From Brachybacterium paraconglomeratum (lineage in GTDB: Bacteria > Actinomycetota > Actinomycetes > Actinomycetales > Dermabacteraceae), in contig NZ_ML133857.1 of assembly GCF_003994255.1 (NCBI RefSeq), positions 1 through 64,000 on the forward strand: a stretch of DNA of 64,000 nucleotides, in the 5' to 3' direction. The notes beneath the pieces are model-generated. The model ran no database searches and was not told the DNA's origin. It saw nothing but the letters and a program-made list of their open reading frames with translations. How positions within the stretch are numbered: position 1 is the first letter of the stretch; the number at the start of each line of letters is the position of its first letter. Positions 8,351 through 16,330 of this stretch are shown in pieces. A program made the position numbers and the translations under genes.

Positions 8351-8962
8351 ATGGCCCGGCTCGCCCCGGAGGCGGGGGCCGCGCAGCGCACCGGCCCTGC
8401 CCTTCCCCGCCCCCTCCGCCTCCTCGCCGCGCTCGTGCTGCTGCTCTACCCGCTCGCGGCGGGCGCGCTGCTGCTGACCTCGGACGGCTGGGCCGTGAAC
8501 CGTCTGAACGTGCGGATCTGGTACGCCGTCACCGGTGCCTTGGGCCTGCGTGAGCAGGTCACCCCGGAGATGTTCGCGGCGCTCGCGAACGTGGCGCTGT
8601 TCGTGCCGTTCTTCGCGGCGCTCGCCGTGCTGGTGCCCACCTGGTGGTGGGTGGCGGCCGGCGCGGGGCTCTCGATCGCGGTCGAGCTCTACCAGGGCGA
8701 GATCGGCACGCGGGAGCAGGACCTGGTCGACATCCTCGCCAACACCGCCGGGGCCGCGCTCGGCGTCGGCCTCGGGCTGCTCGTGCGACGGTTCGCCGGG
8801 AGTCGCGCACGGAATCGCCGCACGGAGCGGCCGGCCGACGCGTCGGCCCGTCAGCCGGGACTCAGCGCCGCAGGAAGCGCCCCCAGCGCGCCCACCACTC
8901 CCGGCGCACCTCGCGCCGAGACGGGGCATGGCCCAGGCGGAGGCCCAGATGATCACGATTGA
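8351..8962 (+). CDS. VanZ-family membrane protein
   Basis: A 203-residue protein with about four to five transmembrane helices and the VanZ-type ending SIAVELYQGEIGTREQDLVDILANTAGAALGV. VanZ proteins are small membrane proteins of unclear chemistry, found in teicoplanin resistance and often beside EPS genes. It starts 2 nt after the phosphoglycosyltransferase stop, so the two are co-transcribed. The C-terminal 45 residues after the last helix are Pro/Ala/Gly-rich and disordered, and this part overlaps the tail of the convergent nucleotidyltransferase gene by about 100 nt. Confidence 0.8.
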   Translation: MARLAPEAGAAQRTGPALPRPLRLLAALVLLLYPLAAGALLLTSDGWAVNRLNVRIWYAVTGALGLREQVTPEMFAALANVALFVPFFAALAVLVPTWWWVAAGAGLSIAVELYQGEIGTREQDLVDILANTAGAALGVGLGLLVRRFAGSRARNRRTERPADASARQPGLSAAGSAPSAPTTPGAPRAETGHGPGGGPDDHD

Positions 8963-9695
8963 CCTGCAGCGCCTCGGCCAGCAGCCGCGCCTTCGCCAAC
9001 GCGCCGTCGGCGTCCCGCAGCCTCGCCCGCCACACCTCCCGCGGGGCGGCGCCGTCGTGCACCGCCTGCCACACCCGCGCCCCGGGCAGGCCCTCCACGG
9101 TCTCCGGGCGACCGATCGCGAGCGCGAGCGGCACCTGGGCACCGAGCTCGGCGGTGAGGCCCTCGATCCGCAGCCGCTCGGCATCGTCCACCTCGGTCCA
9201 GGCCACGCGCACATCGCGACGGGAGCGGCCGCTCGCATCGCGGGCGGCGTGCACCAGCAGCACCAGCCGCTGCGCGGTGAGATCCGGGACCGCGCACGCA
9301 GCGCCGCCGAGATCCACGCTCTCCCGGTGCGCCCACAGCTGCTCGAAGGTCGCCGCCGCATCCCGGTCCAGGCCCGGGAAGGCGCGGTGCAGATCGGCCG
9401 TGCCCCACACGCGATGGTGGAACGTCGCCGCATGCGCGAAGACGCTGCCGTGCTCGAAGGTGGTCACCTGCTCCCAGCCGTCGGCCTCGAGCGCGGCCAC
9501 CAGCGGCGCGACCTGCGCCGGGTCCACCAGCACGTCGCAGTCCGAGGAGCCGGCGCGGCCCTCGGCCAGCAGCGGATGCAGTGCCTCGCCCTTGAGATGC
9601 AGGATCCTCACACCCGCACCTCGGGCAATATGGTCGAGGCAGCCATGGGCCATGCGCAGACGCACCGGGACCGGCACCTGCACGGCGGATGTCAT
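8862..9695 (-). CDS. Nucleotidyltransferase-fold protein (PF14907-like)
   Basis: A 277-residue soluble protein. ILHLKGEALHPL followed by GRAGSSDCDVLVDP is the pattern of the 'uncharacterised nucleotidyltransferase' family (PF14907-like), where the D-x-D pair (SDCDV) would bind metal and nucleotide. Members are found near PqqD-like and HPr-kinase-like genes in exopolysaccharide and RiPP loci. The true substrate is unknown. The gene is divergent from manA (9817) and its 3' end overlaps the VanZ gene. I start it at ATG 9695; the frame extends upstream to 9839, but that part lies over manA and looks non-coding. There is no clear ribosome site, and TACACT lies about 12 nt upstream, so a leaderless mRNA is possible. 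Confidence 0.65.
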   Translation of the reverse strand: MTSAVQVPVPVRLRMAHGCLDHIARGAGVRILHLKGEALHPLLAEGRAGSSDCDVLVDPAQVAPLVAALEADGWEQVTTFEHGSVFAHAATFHHRVWGTADLHRAFPGLDRDAAATFEQLWAHRESVDLGGAACAVPDLTAQRLVLLVHAARDASGRSRRDVRVAWTEVDDAERLRIEGLTAELGAQVPLALAIGRPETVEGLPGARVWQAVHDGAAPREVWRARLRDADGALAKARLLAEALQVNRDHLGLRLGHAPSRREVRREWWARWGRFLRR

Positions 9696-9816
9696 GGGGG
9701 CAAGTGTAGGAGCCGCAGGCCCCTTGCCGCAGGATCGACAGCGGCGCCGACGGGCGGAAGGACGCTCGTCATGAGCGCAATAGGACGCAGGGACGAGAAG
9801 GGAAGGGGGAGCGGAC

Positions 9817-11031
9817 GTGTGGGAGCTCGATAGCCGCATCCAGCGCTACGACTGGGGATCGACCACCGCGATCCCCGAGTTCCTGGGCCGTCCCGCCGAC
9901 GGCGCCCCCTGGGCCGAGGCCTGGTACGGGGCGCATCCGCTGGCGCCCTCCACCCTCGCCACCGGGCAGGACGCCGGCGCCGGGCTCGACGCTGCGATCG
10001 CCGCGGACCCGCGCCGCATGCTCGGCGACGGCGTGGAGCGCGCCTTCGGCGCCCGCCTGCCGTACCTGCTGAAGGTCATCGCTCCCGAGAAGCCGCTGTC
10101 CCTGCAGGTCCACCCCGATCGCGAGCACGCCCAGGAGTCCTTCGCCGCGGAGACCGCGGCCGGGCTCCCGCTCGAGTCGCCGCTGCGCAACTACCGCGAC
10201 GACAACCACAAGCCCGAGATGCTGATCGCGCTGACCCGCTTCACCGCGCTGTGCGGGTTCCGCACCCCGCGCCGCGCCGCCGCGCTGCTGGAGGGGCTGG
10301 GCACCGACCTCACCGACCGGCTCCACACCCTCCTCACCCGCAGCCCCACCGCCCACGGCATGCGCGCCGCGTTCCGCACCCTGGTCTCCTCGGCGATGCG
10401 CCCGGACCCCGAGGCGGTGCAGCAGGTCGTCGAGGCATGCCGGGCACGCGCCGAGTCCGGCCACTCGCCCTCCCCGCGCATCGATCAGACCGTCGCGCTG
10501 CTGGCCGAGCATCACCCGGGCGATCCCGGTGTGGTCGCCGCGCTGCTGCTGAACCCCGTCACCCTCCGCCCCGGCGAGGCGATGTTCGTGCCCGCCGGGA
10601 CCCTGCACGCCTATCTTCACGGCGTGGGCCTGGAGATCATGGCCGCCAGCGACAACGTGCTGCGCGCGGGACTGACCCCCAAGAAGGTCGACGCCGACGA
10701 GATGCTGCAGTGCGTGAGCGTGCAGGCCGCGCCGCCGCTGCGCGTCGCGCCGGAGCGGCAGAACGCGACGTCGGTCGCCTACTACGCGCCCGTCGACGAC
10801 TTCGAGCTGTCGCTGACCACGCTCGCCGATCCGCCCGGCACCTTCCGCACCCGCCACCGCGTCCCCGGCGGCGGGCCCCGCACCCTCCTCGGCCTCGAGG
10901 GGGAGGTGCTGGTGCAGAGCGCCCTGGGCCGCCACGTGCTCACCGCCGGCAAGGCCCTGTTCGTGCCCGCCGCCGCCGGTCAGCTCCACGCCGGCGGCTC
11001 CGGCCGTTTCGTCCAGGCGAGCGTCCCGTGA
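9817..11031 (+). CDS. manA: Mannose-6-phosphate isomerase, class I
   Basis: A 404-residue cupin enzyme interconverting fructose-6-P and mannose-6-P, feeding GDP-mannose and hence mannose/fucose units of the polymer. Signature stretches: RIQRYDWGS near the N-terminus, LPYLLKVIAPEKPLSLQVHPD (Zn-binding Gln/His), DDNHKPEM (Zn ligands) and MFVPAGTLHAYLHGVGLEIMAASDNVLRAGLTPK (C-terminal active-site Arg). The start is GTG 9817 with GGGGGA upstream. Its stop overlaps the start of the PqqD-like gene (GTGA), so it leads a three-gene operon with the HPr-kinase-like protein. Confidence 0.93.
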   Translation: MWELDSRIQRYDWGSTTAIPEFLGRPADGAPWAEAWYGAHPLAPSTLATGQDAGAGLDAAIAADPRRMLGDGVERAFGARLPYLLKVIAPEKPLSLQVHPDREHAQESFAAETAAGLPLESPLRNYRDDNHKPEMLIALTRFTALCGFRTPRRAAALLEGLGTDLTDRLHTLLTRSPTAHGMRAAFRTLVSSAMRPDPEAVQQVVEACRARAESGHSPSPRIDQTVALLAEHHPGDPGVVAALLLNPVTLRPGEAMFVPAGTLHAYLHGVGLEIMAASDNVLRAGLTPKKVDADEMLQCVSVQAAPPLRVAPERQNATSVAYYAPVDDFELSLTTLADPPGTFRTRHRVPGGGPRTLLGLEGEVLVQSALGRHVLTAGKALFVPAAAGQLHAGGSGRFVQASVP

Positions 11032-11315
11032 CCCGCTACCGGCTGCGTCCCGTGGTCAGCGAGTGGGACGGGGAGGACCTGTGGGTGGGGGCGCTGCCCC
11101 ACGGCCCGATCACCCGCATCCAGGGCGCCGGCGCCCTCGTGCTCGAGCTGCTCGCCGAGGCGCCGGACCGCGCCGCGAGCCCCGCCGAGCTCGCCGACCG
11201 GCTGCGGCAGGAGGTCGAGGACGTGCCCGAGGACGCCGAGCAGATCATCACCGGCTTCCTCGCCGAGCTCGATACGGGCGGGATCCTCGAGACGATCGAG
11301 GAGGACGCCGCATGA
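11028..11315 (+). CDS. PqqD-like (RiPP recognition element fold) protein
   Basis: A 95-residue protein of the PqqD/winged-helix fold: a short beta-hairpin (VVSEWDGEDLWVGALPHGPITRI), then GAGALVLELLAEAP, SPAELADRLRQEVEDVPEDAEQIITGFLAELDTGGIL. In RiPP pathways PqqD-fold domains bind leader peptides. In exopolysaccharide loci, PqqD-like proteins of unknown role pair with HPr-kinase-like proteins. It starts at GTG 11028, overlapping the manA stop, and its stop overlaps the kinase start (ATGA). The tight coupling implies a stoichiometric partnership with the kinase. No precursor peptide gene was seen nearby. Confidence 0.75.
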   Translation: MTRYRLRPVVSEWDGEDLWVGALPHGPITRIQGAGALVLELLAEAPDRAASPAELADRLRQEVEDVPEDAEQIITGFLAELDTGGILETIEEDAA

Positions 11316-12457
11316 CCGCTGCACCCACCACCGTCGCCGCGACCCGGCTCGAGGTCGCCGGCCACAGCGTGCTGCTCAGCTTCGGGCCCGGCCTGGAGAC
11401 CGTGGCCGAGGAGATCGACGCCCTGTGGTCCCACCTGCGCGCGGCCGACGACGACGGCGCGACGCCGCAGATCCGTCTCGACTATGCGCTCGCCGGCGGC
11501 GACCTCCCCGCCGGGACCGTCCCGCTGCCGGCGCGGCTCGAGGCGAGCTACACGGTCTCCGGCCACCTCACCCGCGAGGTGATCCGCCGGCTGATCGGCA
11601 CGCGCCTGCTGCTCCACGCCGGCGCCGTCGCCCACCCCGAGCTCGGGACCCTCGTGCTGGTCGGCGCGTCCGGGGCGGGGAAGTCCACCGCCTCGTCCCT
11701 GCTGGGCCGGGCCGGCGCCTATCTCACCGACGAGCTGACGATCATCACACCTGGCAGCTTCGCGCTCACCCCGTATCCCAAGCCGGTCTCCAAGCACGAC
11801 CCGGAGCTCGGTGCGAAGCGGGATCTCGCCCTGGGCGACCTGGGGCTCCGTCCCGCCGATGAGGTGGCCGTCGCGGCGCCGGCGATGGTGCTGCTGCTCG
11901 AGCGGATCCGGGACGAGGACGAGGCGGGGGAGGGGGCCTCGGTGATGCGGGTGCCGCTGTCCGAGGCCCTGACCCGGATCGTGTCGCAGACCTCCTCGCT
12001 GTGGGAGGTGCCCGGCGGCCTCGCCGAGCTCGCCGCCCTGCTGGACTCCGTGGGCGGGGCGCTCGAGGTGCGCTACCGGGAAGCCGCCGAGCTCGAGGAG
12101 CTGCTGCGCCACCTGCCGCCGGCCGAGCACGTCGAGACGGTCGAGATCGCGCCGTGGCCCGGAGACGCGGCGGCCGGAGAGGACGCGGCGCCGGCGCCCG
12201 GCACGATCGCCGCCGCTCCGTTCCGCCAGGCGCTCGCCGTCGAGTCCGGGCTGTTCGTGCTCGGCGAGCACGGCGCGATCCACCTGCCCGGCCTCGCGGG
12301 TCTGGTCTGGGACCTGCTCGCCGACGCGGGCCCCCTCACCGTCGACCAGCTCGAGCAGCTGGTGGTCGAGGAGATCGGAGAGCACCCCGAGAGCACGGCC
12401 CTCGTCCGCGGCACGGTCGAGGAGCTCGTGGACCACGGCTGGGCCCGCCAGGGCTGA
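11312..12457 (+). CDS. HPr-kinase-like ATPase with a fused C-terminal PqqD-like domain
   Basis: A 381-residue protein. GTRLLLHAGAVAHPELGTLVLVGASGAGKST (Walker A at 118-126) is the HprK/P-type pattern, where a beta strand and His precede the P-loop, and DELTII at 140-145 looks like the following Asp strand. The HPr-kinase residues beyond this are poorly conserved. The last 80 residues (302-381: FRQALAVESGLFVLGEHGAIHLPGLAGLVWDLL, then LTVDQLEQLV) look like another PqqD-fold domain, which I infer from pattern only. With the free PqqD-like protein and the nucleotidyltransferase it matches the known but uncharacterised HprK-related/PqqD-related gene neighbourhood. The phosphorylated substrate is unknown. 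It ends immediately next to the convergent phosphatase gene. Confidence 0.75.
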   Translation: MTAAPTTVAATRLEVAGHSVLLSFGPGLETVAEEIDALWSHLRAADDDGATPQIRLDYALAGGDLPAGTVPLPARLEASYTVSGHLTREVIRRLIGTRLLLHAGAVAHPELGTLVLVGASGAGKSTASSLLGRAGAYLTDELTIITPGSFALTPYPKPVSKHDPELGAKRDLALGDLGLRPADEVAVAAPAMVLLLERIRDEDEAGEGASVMRVPLSEALTRIVSQTSSLWEVPGGLAELAALLDSVGGALEVRYREAAELEELLRHLPPAEHVETVEIAPWPGDAAAGEDAAPAPGTIAAAPFRQALAVESGLFVLGEHGAIHLPGLAGLVWDLLADAGPLTVDQLEQLVVEEIGEHPESTALVRGTVEELVDHGWARQG

Positions 12458-13027
12458 TCAGGGGGCGACGACGCCCCGGCGCAGCACCGGCACCAGCTGC
12501 TCCACCCGTTCGGTCAGCAATGCGGCTGTCCGTGTCGCCTGCGCCGCGTCCTTGCCGTAGGGATCGGGGACGTCGAGGCCGGAGGGAATCGCGCGGCGCG
12601 TCCACGCGGAGATGATTTCCTTCAGCGGAGCGTCCGGATTCTCCGACGCCATCCGAGCGAGTTCTGGAATATGCCCCATATGTCCGATGCGCCGGGCAGC
12701 GGCGGGGAATTCATCCAGGAGGTAGGCGCGCTGTCGACGCGACATCGTGAGGATCAGATCTGCTCCGAGGTCCGCGGCGGATAACTGGCGGGCGCGGAAG
12801 CCCTGCGAGTCGACGCCGCGCGCCGAGAGCTCGCCCGCCATCTGCGACTCCATCGCACTGCCCTCGAGAGCGAAGATGCCCCTGCTCAGGGTGTGGATGT
12901 CGGGCAGTCGATCGCGCAGCAGATGTTCGGCGAAGGGGGAGCGGCAGACGTTGCCGGTGCACACGAACAGGATCGAGGGCAGCTGCGGCTCCGGGCGGCG
13001 CGCGGGGGCGGGATACCTCATGTGCAC
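12458..13027 (-). CDS. Low-molecular-weight protein-tyrosine phosphatase
   Basis: A 189-residue protein with the LMW-PTP P-loop CTGNVCRS (catalytic Cys23, Arg29) and the general-acid loop VPDPYGKD near the C-terminus. Such phosphatases (Wzb/CapC type) reverse autophosphorylation of Wzc-like kinases and set polymer length. Here it is separated from the two kinases at 40260-46869 but lies next to the HPr-kinase-like gene, tail to tail with no gap. ATG 13021 is an alternative start. Upstream, on the minus strand, TAGTCT (a possible -10) and a GGGCA-TTTC-CGACA repeat at 13050-13063 suggest it shares control with other EPS units. Confidence 0.88.
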   Translation of the reverse strand: MHMRYPAPARRPEPQLPSILFVCTGNVCRSPFAEHLLRDRLPDIHTLSRGIFALEGSAMESQMAGELSARGVDSQGFRARQLSAADLGADLILTMSRRQRAYLLDEFPAAARRIGHMGHIPELARMASENPDAPLKEIISAWTRRAIPSGLDVPDPYGKDAAQATRTAALLTERVEQLVPVLRRGVVAP

Positions 13028-13170
13028 AGACTAGACACCGCAGGAGACTTGTCGGAAATGCCCGGACAGAAGCGGAGGCGCGGGAAACTCATGGAAACTT
13101 ACCCGACGGTAAAGTCATGGAGAAGTGTCGGAGGTGAAGAATGGTGACCGCCCTCCCTCCCTGTTCGCAC
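13028..13170. promoter_or_regulatory. Leader of the phosphatase gene with GGACA-type direct repeat (site 6)
   Basis: In the minus-strand direction, GGGCA-TTTC-CGACA occupies 13063-13050, about 25-35 nt upstream of the phosphatase start and before TAGTCT. The 9-bp unit spacing is the same as in five other EPS leaders. The rest of this interval is the 3' flank of the MauE-like gene and includes an imperfect dyad ACTTACC/GGTAAAGT near 13098-13115. Confidence 0.45.
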
Positions 13171-14208
13171 TCAGCCGTCGGCCGGCAGTTCCCCGCCTGC
13201 CTGCGCCTCCGCCAACTGCTCCCGGATCTCCTGCACGAACTCGATCACCGCGCTGCCGCCGTTGACGGGGCCGCCGGCGAGCTGGCCGTCGGCCCCCAGC
13301 AGCACCGCGCTCGGCGCGCTCGTGCCGCCGAGCGCGGTGCGGGCGGTGAACTGCAGATCATGCAGGGCGTACCCCGCCACGCGGTCCGTCGTCCGCTCGC
13401 GCAGCTGGTCCAGCGGGCGGGAGAACACGAACCGCACCTGCAGCGTCTGCTCCAGCTCGCCGATCCACTCCTCGGCGTGGTCCAGCACCCGTTCGCACGG
13501 CCCGCAGCCCTCGGTGACGAACACCAGCAGCGCCGCCCGCTGCGCGGTGAGCTGGGTGAGGGTGATCAGGCGGCCGTCGGGCTGCTGCAGCACCGCCGCC
13601 GGGATCGGGGAGCGCTCGTAGTCCAACAGCTCGTCCTCGTCCGCATCGGCCGCCGCAGGGGCGGGAGCGGTCGAGGCGTCGGCATCGGTCTCGGCGACGC
13701 TGCCACCGATCGTGGCGGCCGTCAGCGCGATCGCGATCAGCAGCGCTAGCCCGAGACCGATCAGCCCCATCGGCGCCTGCACCAGGAGAGTGGTCATCGC
13801 CCCGCTCGCCGCCGCGACCACGGCCAGGACGCCCAGCACGCTCAGGAGCACGTTCCGCACCAGCGTCGTGCGGGAGACGGTGGGGGAGGCGAGGGTGCCG
13901 AAGCAGGAGCAGTGCACCTGCTCCTCGAAGGTCAGCGCCCGCGCGATGATCGCCAGGTAGGTGAACATCAGGAGCGCCACCAGCCCTGCGAGAAACACCT
14001 GCAGGGGCGGCACCGGGATCCACAGCGCGAGCGCGAGGATGATCTCCGCGGCCGGGAGCGCCGAGGCGACCGAGGCGTGGAACGCCGGCAGCGGGAGGCG
14101 CAGCGAGCGCATCGCGTCCTTCGTCCCCTCGCGTGCCCCGAGCTTCGCGAGCCCGGAGATCAGCAGGGTGATCGACAGCAGGATCGGTGCCGCCAGCAGC
14201 ACAGCCAT
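13171..14208 (-). CDS. MauE/DoxX-like membrane protein with C-terminal thioredoxin-like domain
   Basis: A 345-residue protein. The N-terminal part has four to five helices with LLISGLAKL, HCSCFG (a paired-Cys motif like the MauE CGCFG) and QVHCSC on the extracytoplasmic side. After an Asp/Ala-rich linker (~180-205) comes a thioredoxin-like domain with LLVFVTEGCGPCERVL, a CGPC redox pair. The combination suggests transmembrane disulfide exchange, as in MauE/MauD of methylamine dehydrogenase maturation, but fused in one chain. I start it at ATG 14208 with GAGGAGG upstream, not at the longer ATG 14253. Its substrate is unknown. It is monocistronic here. Confidence 0.75.
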   Translation of the reverse strand: MAVLLAAPILLSITLLISGLAKLGAREGTKDAMRSLRLPLPAFHASVASALPAAEIILALALWIPVPPLQVFLAGLVALLMFTYLAIIARALTFEEQVHCSCFGTLASPTVSRTTLVRNVLLSVLGVLAVVAAASGAMTTLLVQAPMGLIGLGLALLIAIALTAATIGGSVAETDADASTAPAPAAADADEDELLDYERSPIPAAVLQQPDGRLITLTQLTAQRAALLVFVTEGCGPCERVLDHAEEWIGELEQTLQVRFVFSRPLDQLRERTTDRVAGYALHDLQFTARTALGGTSAPSAVLLGADGQLAGGPVNGGSAVIEFVQEIREQLAEAQAGGELPADG

Positions 14209-14346
14209 TCGGGGAGCCTCCTCACGTCGGCCCGGCCTTCGGGACGGCGTCACCCACTATTCTCCGATATCGAGGGCGGTCGGAGCGGGGCCGGACCAGC
14301 CTTTCGCCCACGGCGCATCGCGGCCCGTCGGCCCTACCCTGGAGCC

Positions 14347-15777
14347 ATGTCGACTGACGCTCAGCAGGCCTCCACCGTCCTCGACGACGTCCGACGGGGC
14401 GAGATCCTCGCCGACGTCGCCGCGCTGCGGGACTCCTTCGACGCCGGCACCACTCGTCCGCTCGAGGCGCGGCTCGCCCAGCTCGATGCGCTCGCCGCCG
14501 GGCTCCGCGCCGAGCGCCCCCGCCTGCTGAAGGCGCTCGAGCTGGACCTCGGCAAGTCCCGCACCGAGTCGCTGATCACCGAGCTGGGCGTCGTCTCCCA
14601 GGAGATCGCGCACATGCGGAAGAACCTCCGCGCCTGGCTGAGACCGGAGCGCTTCGGGCCCGGCCTGATGCTCGCCCCCGCCAGTGGACAGATCCGCCGT
14701 GAGCCGCTCGGGACCACGCTGATCATCGCCCCGTGGAACTACCCCGTGAACCTCGCGCTCGCCCCGCTGATCGGCGCGATCGCCGGCGGGAACACCGCGA
14801 TCCTCAAGCCCAGCGAGGTCGCGCCCGCCACCTCCGCCGCGCTCGCCCGCCTCGTGCGCACCCACCTCGACCCTGCCTGGGTGAGGGTCGTCGAGGGCGC
14901 CGTCGAGGAGACCACGCTCCTGCTCGAGCAGCGCTACGACCTGATCTTCTACACGGGCAACGGGACCGTCGGCCGGATCGTCGCCCGCGCCGCCGCCGAG
15001 CACCTCACCCCCACCGTGCTCGAGCTCGGCGGGAAGTCCCCGGTGTTCGTCGATGCGGGCATGGACCTCGAGACCGTCGCCCGCCGCATCGTGTGGGGGA
15101 AGTTCACCAACGCCGGGCAGACCTGCGTCGCCCCCGACTACCTCATGGCCGAGCGCTCCACCCTCGACGCCCTCGTGCCCCATCTGAAGGACGCCGTCGC
15201 CGCGATGTACGGGCGCGACCCCCGGCGCAGCCGCGACTACGGACGCATGGTGAACCAGAAGCACTTCGACCGCGTGCTCGCCCTGATCGACGACGACAAG
15301 GCCGTCATCGGCGGCACCTCCGCAGCCGATCGGGCCGAGCGCTACCTCCCGCCGACGATCCTCGACGGCGTGGACTGGGACGATCCGGTGATGGGGGAGG
15401 AGATCTTCGGCCCCGTTCTCCCGTTGCTCGCCGTGGACGGGCCCGACGAGGCGATCGCCCGCATCAATGGGGGTGAGAAGCCGCTGACCGCCTACGTGTT
15501 CAGTCCCCGTCCCGAGATCGAGGAGCAGTTCATCGCCGAGACCTCCTCGGGATCCCTCGCGTTCGGCCACACCCTCGCGCACCTCGCCTCGCAGACCATG
15601 CCTTTCGGCGGCGTGGGGGAGTCCGGCATAGGCAAGTACCACGGCCGCGCGAGCCTCGAGGTGTTCACCCACGCCAAGCCCGTCGTGAAGAAGCCGCTGC
15701 GCCCCGACACTCTGCGACTGGTCACCCCGCCGTATCGCGGGGCGAAGCGGGCGCTGCTGGGGCGACTGTTTCGCTGA
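14347..15777 (+). CDS. NAD(P)-dependent aldehyde dehydrogenase (class 3-like)
   Basis: A 476-residue soluble dehydrogenase that oxidises an aldehyde to the acid. Visible motifs: APWNYP (128-133) and KPSEVAP in the coenzyme site, FYTGNGTVGR, ELGGKSP with catalytic Glu226, NAGQTC with catalytic Cys260, and EEIFGPVLP near the substrate pocket. The short length without an N-terminal extension and the C-terminal GKYHG..SFEVF-like end resemble fatty-aldehyde/class 3 enzymes. A likely -10 TATTCT lies near 14258-14263 between this gene and the divergent MauE-like gene. It stands outside the EPS units and its physiological substrate is unknown. Confidence 0.92.
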   Translation: MSTDAQQASTVLDDVRRGEILADVAALRDSFDAGTTRPLEARLAQLDALAAGLRAERPRLLKALELDLGKSRTESLITELGVVSQEIAHMRKNLRAWLRPERFGPGLMLAPASGQIRREPLGTTLIIAPWNYPVNLALAPLIGAIAGGNTAILKPSEVAPATSAALARLVRTHLDPAWVRVVEGAVEETTLLLEQRYDLIFYTGNGTVGRIVARAAAEHLTPTVLELGGKSPVFVDAGMDLETVARRIVWGKFTNAGQTCVAPDYLMAERSTLDALVPHLKDAVAAMYGRDPRRSRDYGRMVNQKHFDRVLALIDDDKAVIGGTSAADRAERYLPPTILDGVDWDDPVMGEEIFGPVLPLLAVDGPDEAIARINGGEKPLTAYVFSPRPEIEEQFIAETSSGSLAFGHTLAHLASQTMPFGGVGESGIGKYHGRASLEVFTHAKPVVKKPLRPDTLRLVTPPYRGAKRALLGRLFR

Positions 15778-15960
15778 CTGCCTGGGAAAACGCCCAAAAC
15801 GACTGAACCCGGGCGTAGTGCGTCGTGCGGCGTGACACATCGGTCGAACATAGCCGCGAGACCGTTGCGCCGGCGCGAGGTTGAACCGTAGCTTGGCTAC
15901 CGTTCAGGACTTCCAATGCGCCGGCGAGCATGGGCCGCGACCGCACGCCGTGCTCTAAAG
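15778..15960. other. Intergenic flank of the IS3 insertion
   Basis: Lower-GC spacer between aldehyde dehydrogenase and the IS3-type element. It contains two AAAACG strings 9 bp apart (about 15785-15800) directly after the stop, but no promoter-proximal gene. No coding frame is convincing. Confidence 0.4.
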
Positions 15961-16012
15961 TGAATCGTCCGGGGTCTGTTGGCGGCTTTGATCTCACGGG
16001 AGGATGAGCGTC

Positions 16013-16330
16013 ATGGCAGCCCCGAGGAAGTCCCCCGATGAGCTTCGGGAGAGGGCCACGAGGATTGCTGTGGAAGCTCGACTGGATCCTGTGACGAGGT
16101 CGGGACCGTTCCGTCGCGTGGGCGAGCACCTCGGAATCCATCCGGAGACTTTGAGGAACTGGGTCGTGCAGGCCGAGATCGACGAGGGCCACCGCCCTGG
16201 GACGACGGCCAACAACGCCGATCGGCTTGCTGAGCTGGAGAAGGAAGTGCGCGAGCTTCGCCGAGCGAACGCTATCCCGCGGTCGGCTTCGGCATTTTTC
16301 GCGGCGGGCCTCGACCGCCTACCGCGTTGA
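16013..16330 (+). CDS. IS3-family transposase OrfA
   Basis: A 105-residue protein with a helix-turn-helix (FRRVGEHLGIHPETLRNWV, ~30-50) and a leucine-zipper-like end (LAELEKEVRELRRAN) leading to RSASAFFAAGLDR, the usual C-terminus of OrfA in this IS3 subgroup. It binds the element's ends. The start ATG 16013 is 9 nt from GGGAGG; ATG 16004 is too close to it. The usual -1 slippage into orfB would occur near the stop. Confidence 0.7.
   Translation: MAAPRKSPDELRERATRIAVEARLDPVTRSGPFRRVGEHLGIHPETLRNWVVQAEIDEGHRPGTTANNADRLAELEKEVRELRRANAIPRSASAFFAAGLDRLPR

Noticed and set aside
13141-13749. Plus-strand open frame with good length
   Set aside because: It lies almost wholly over the MauE/thioredoxin gene, whose protein has clear motifs; the plus-strand translation is Arg/Leu/Ala-rich and meaningless.
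11028-14208. Lasso-peptide or other RiPP cluster (PqqD-like, kinase-like, redox protein)
   Set aside because: No precursor peptide, asparagine-synthetase-like cyclase, leader protease or radical-SAM gene is present; the neighbours are EPS genes.
15785-15800. AAAACG strings 9 bp apart, similar to the EPS leader repeat
   Set aside because: They follow the aldehyde dehydrogenase stop rather than precede a gene, and lack the GGACA half-site.
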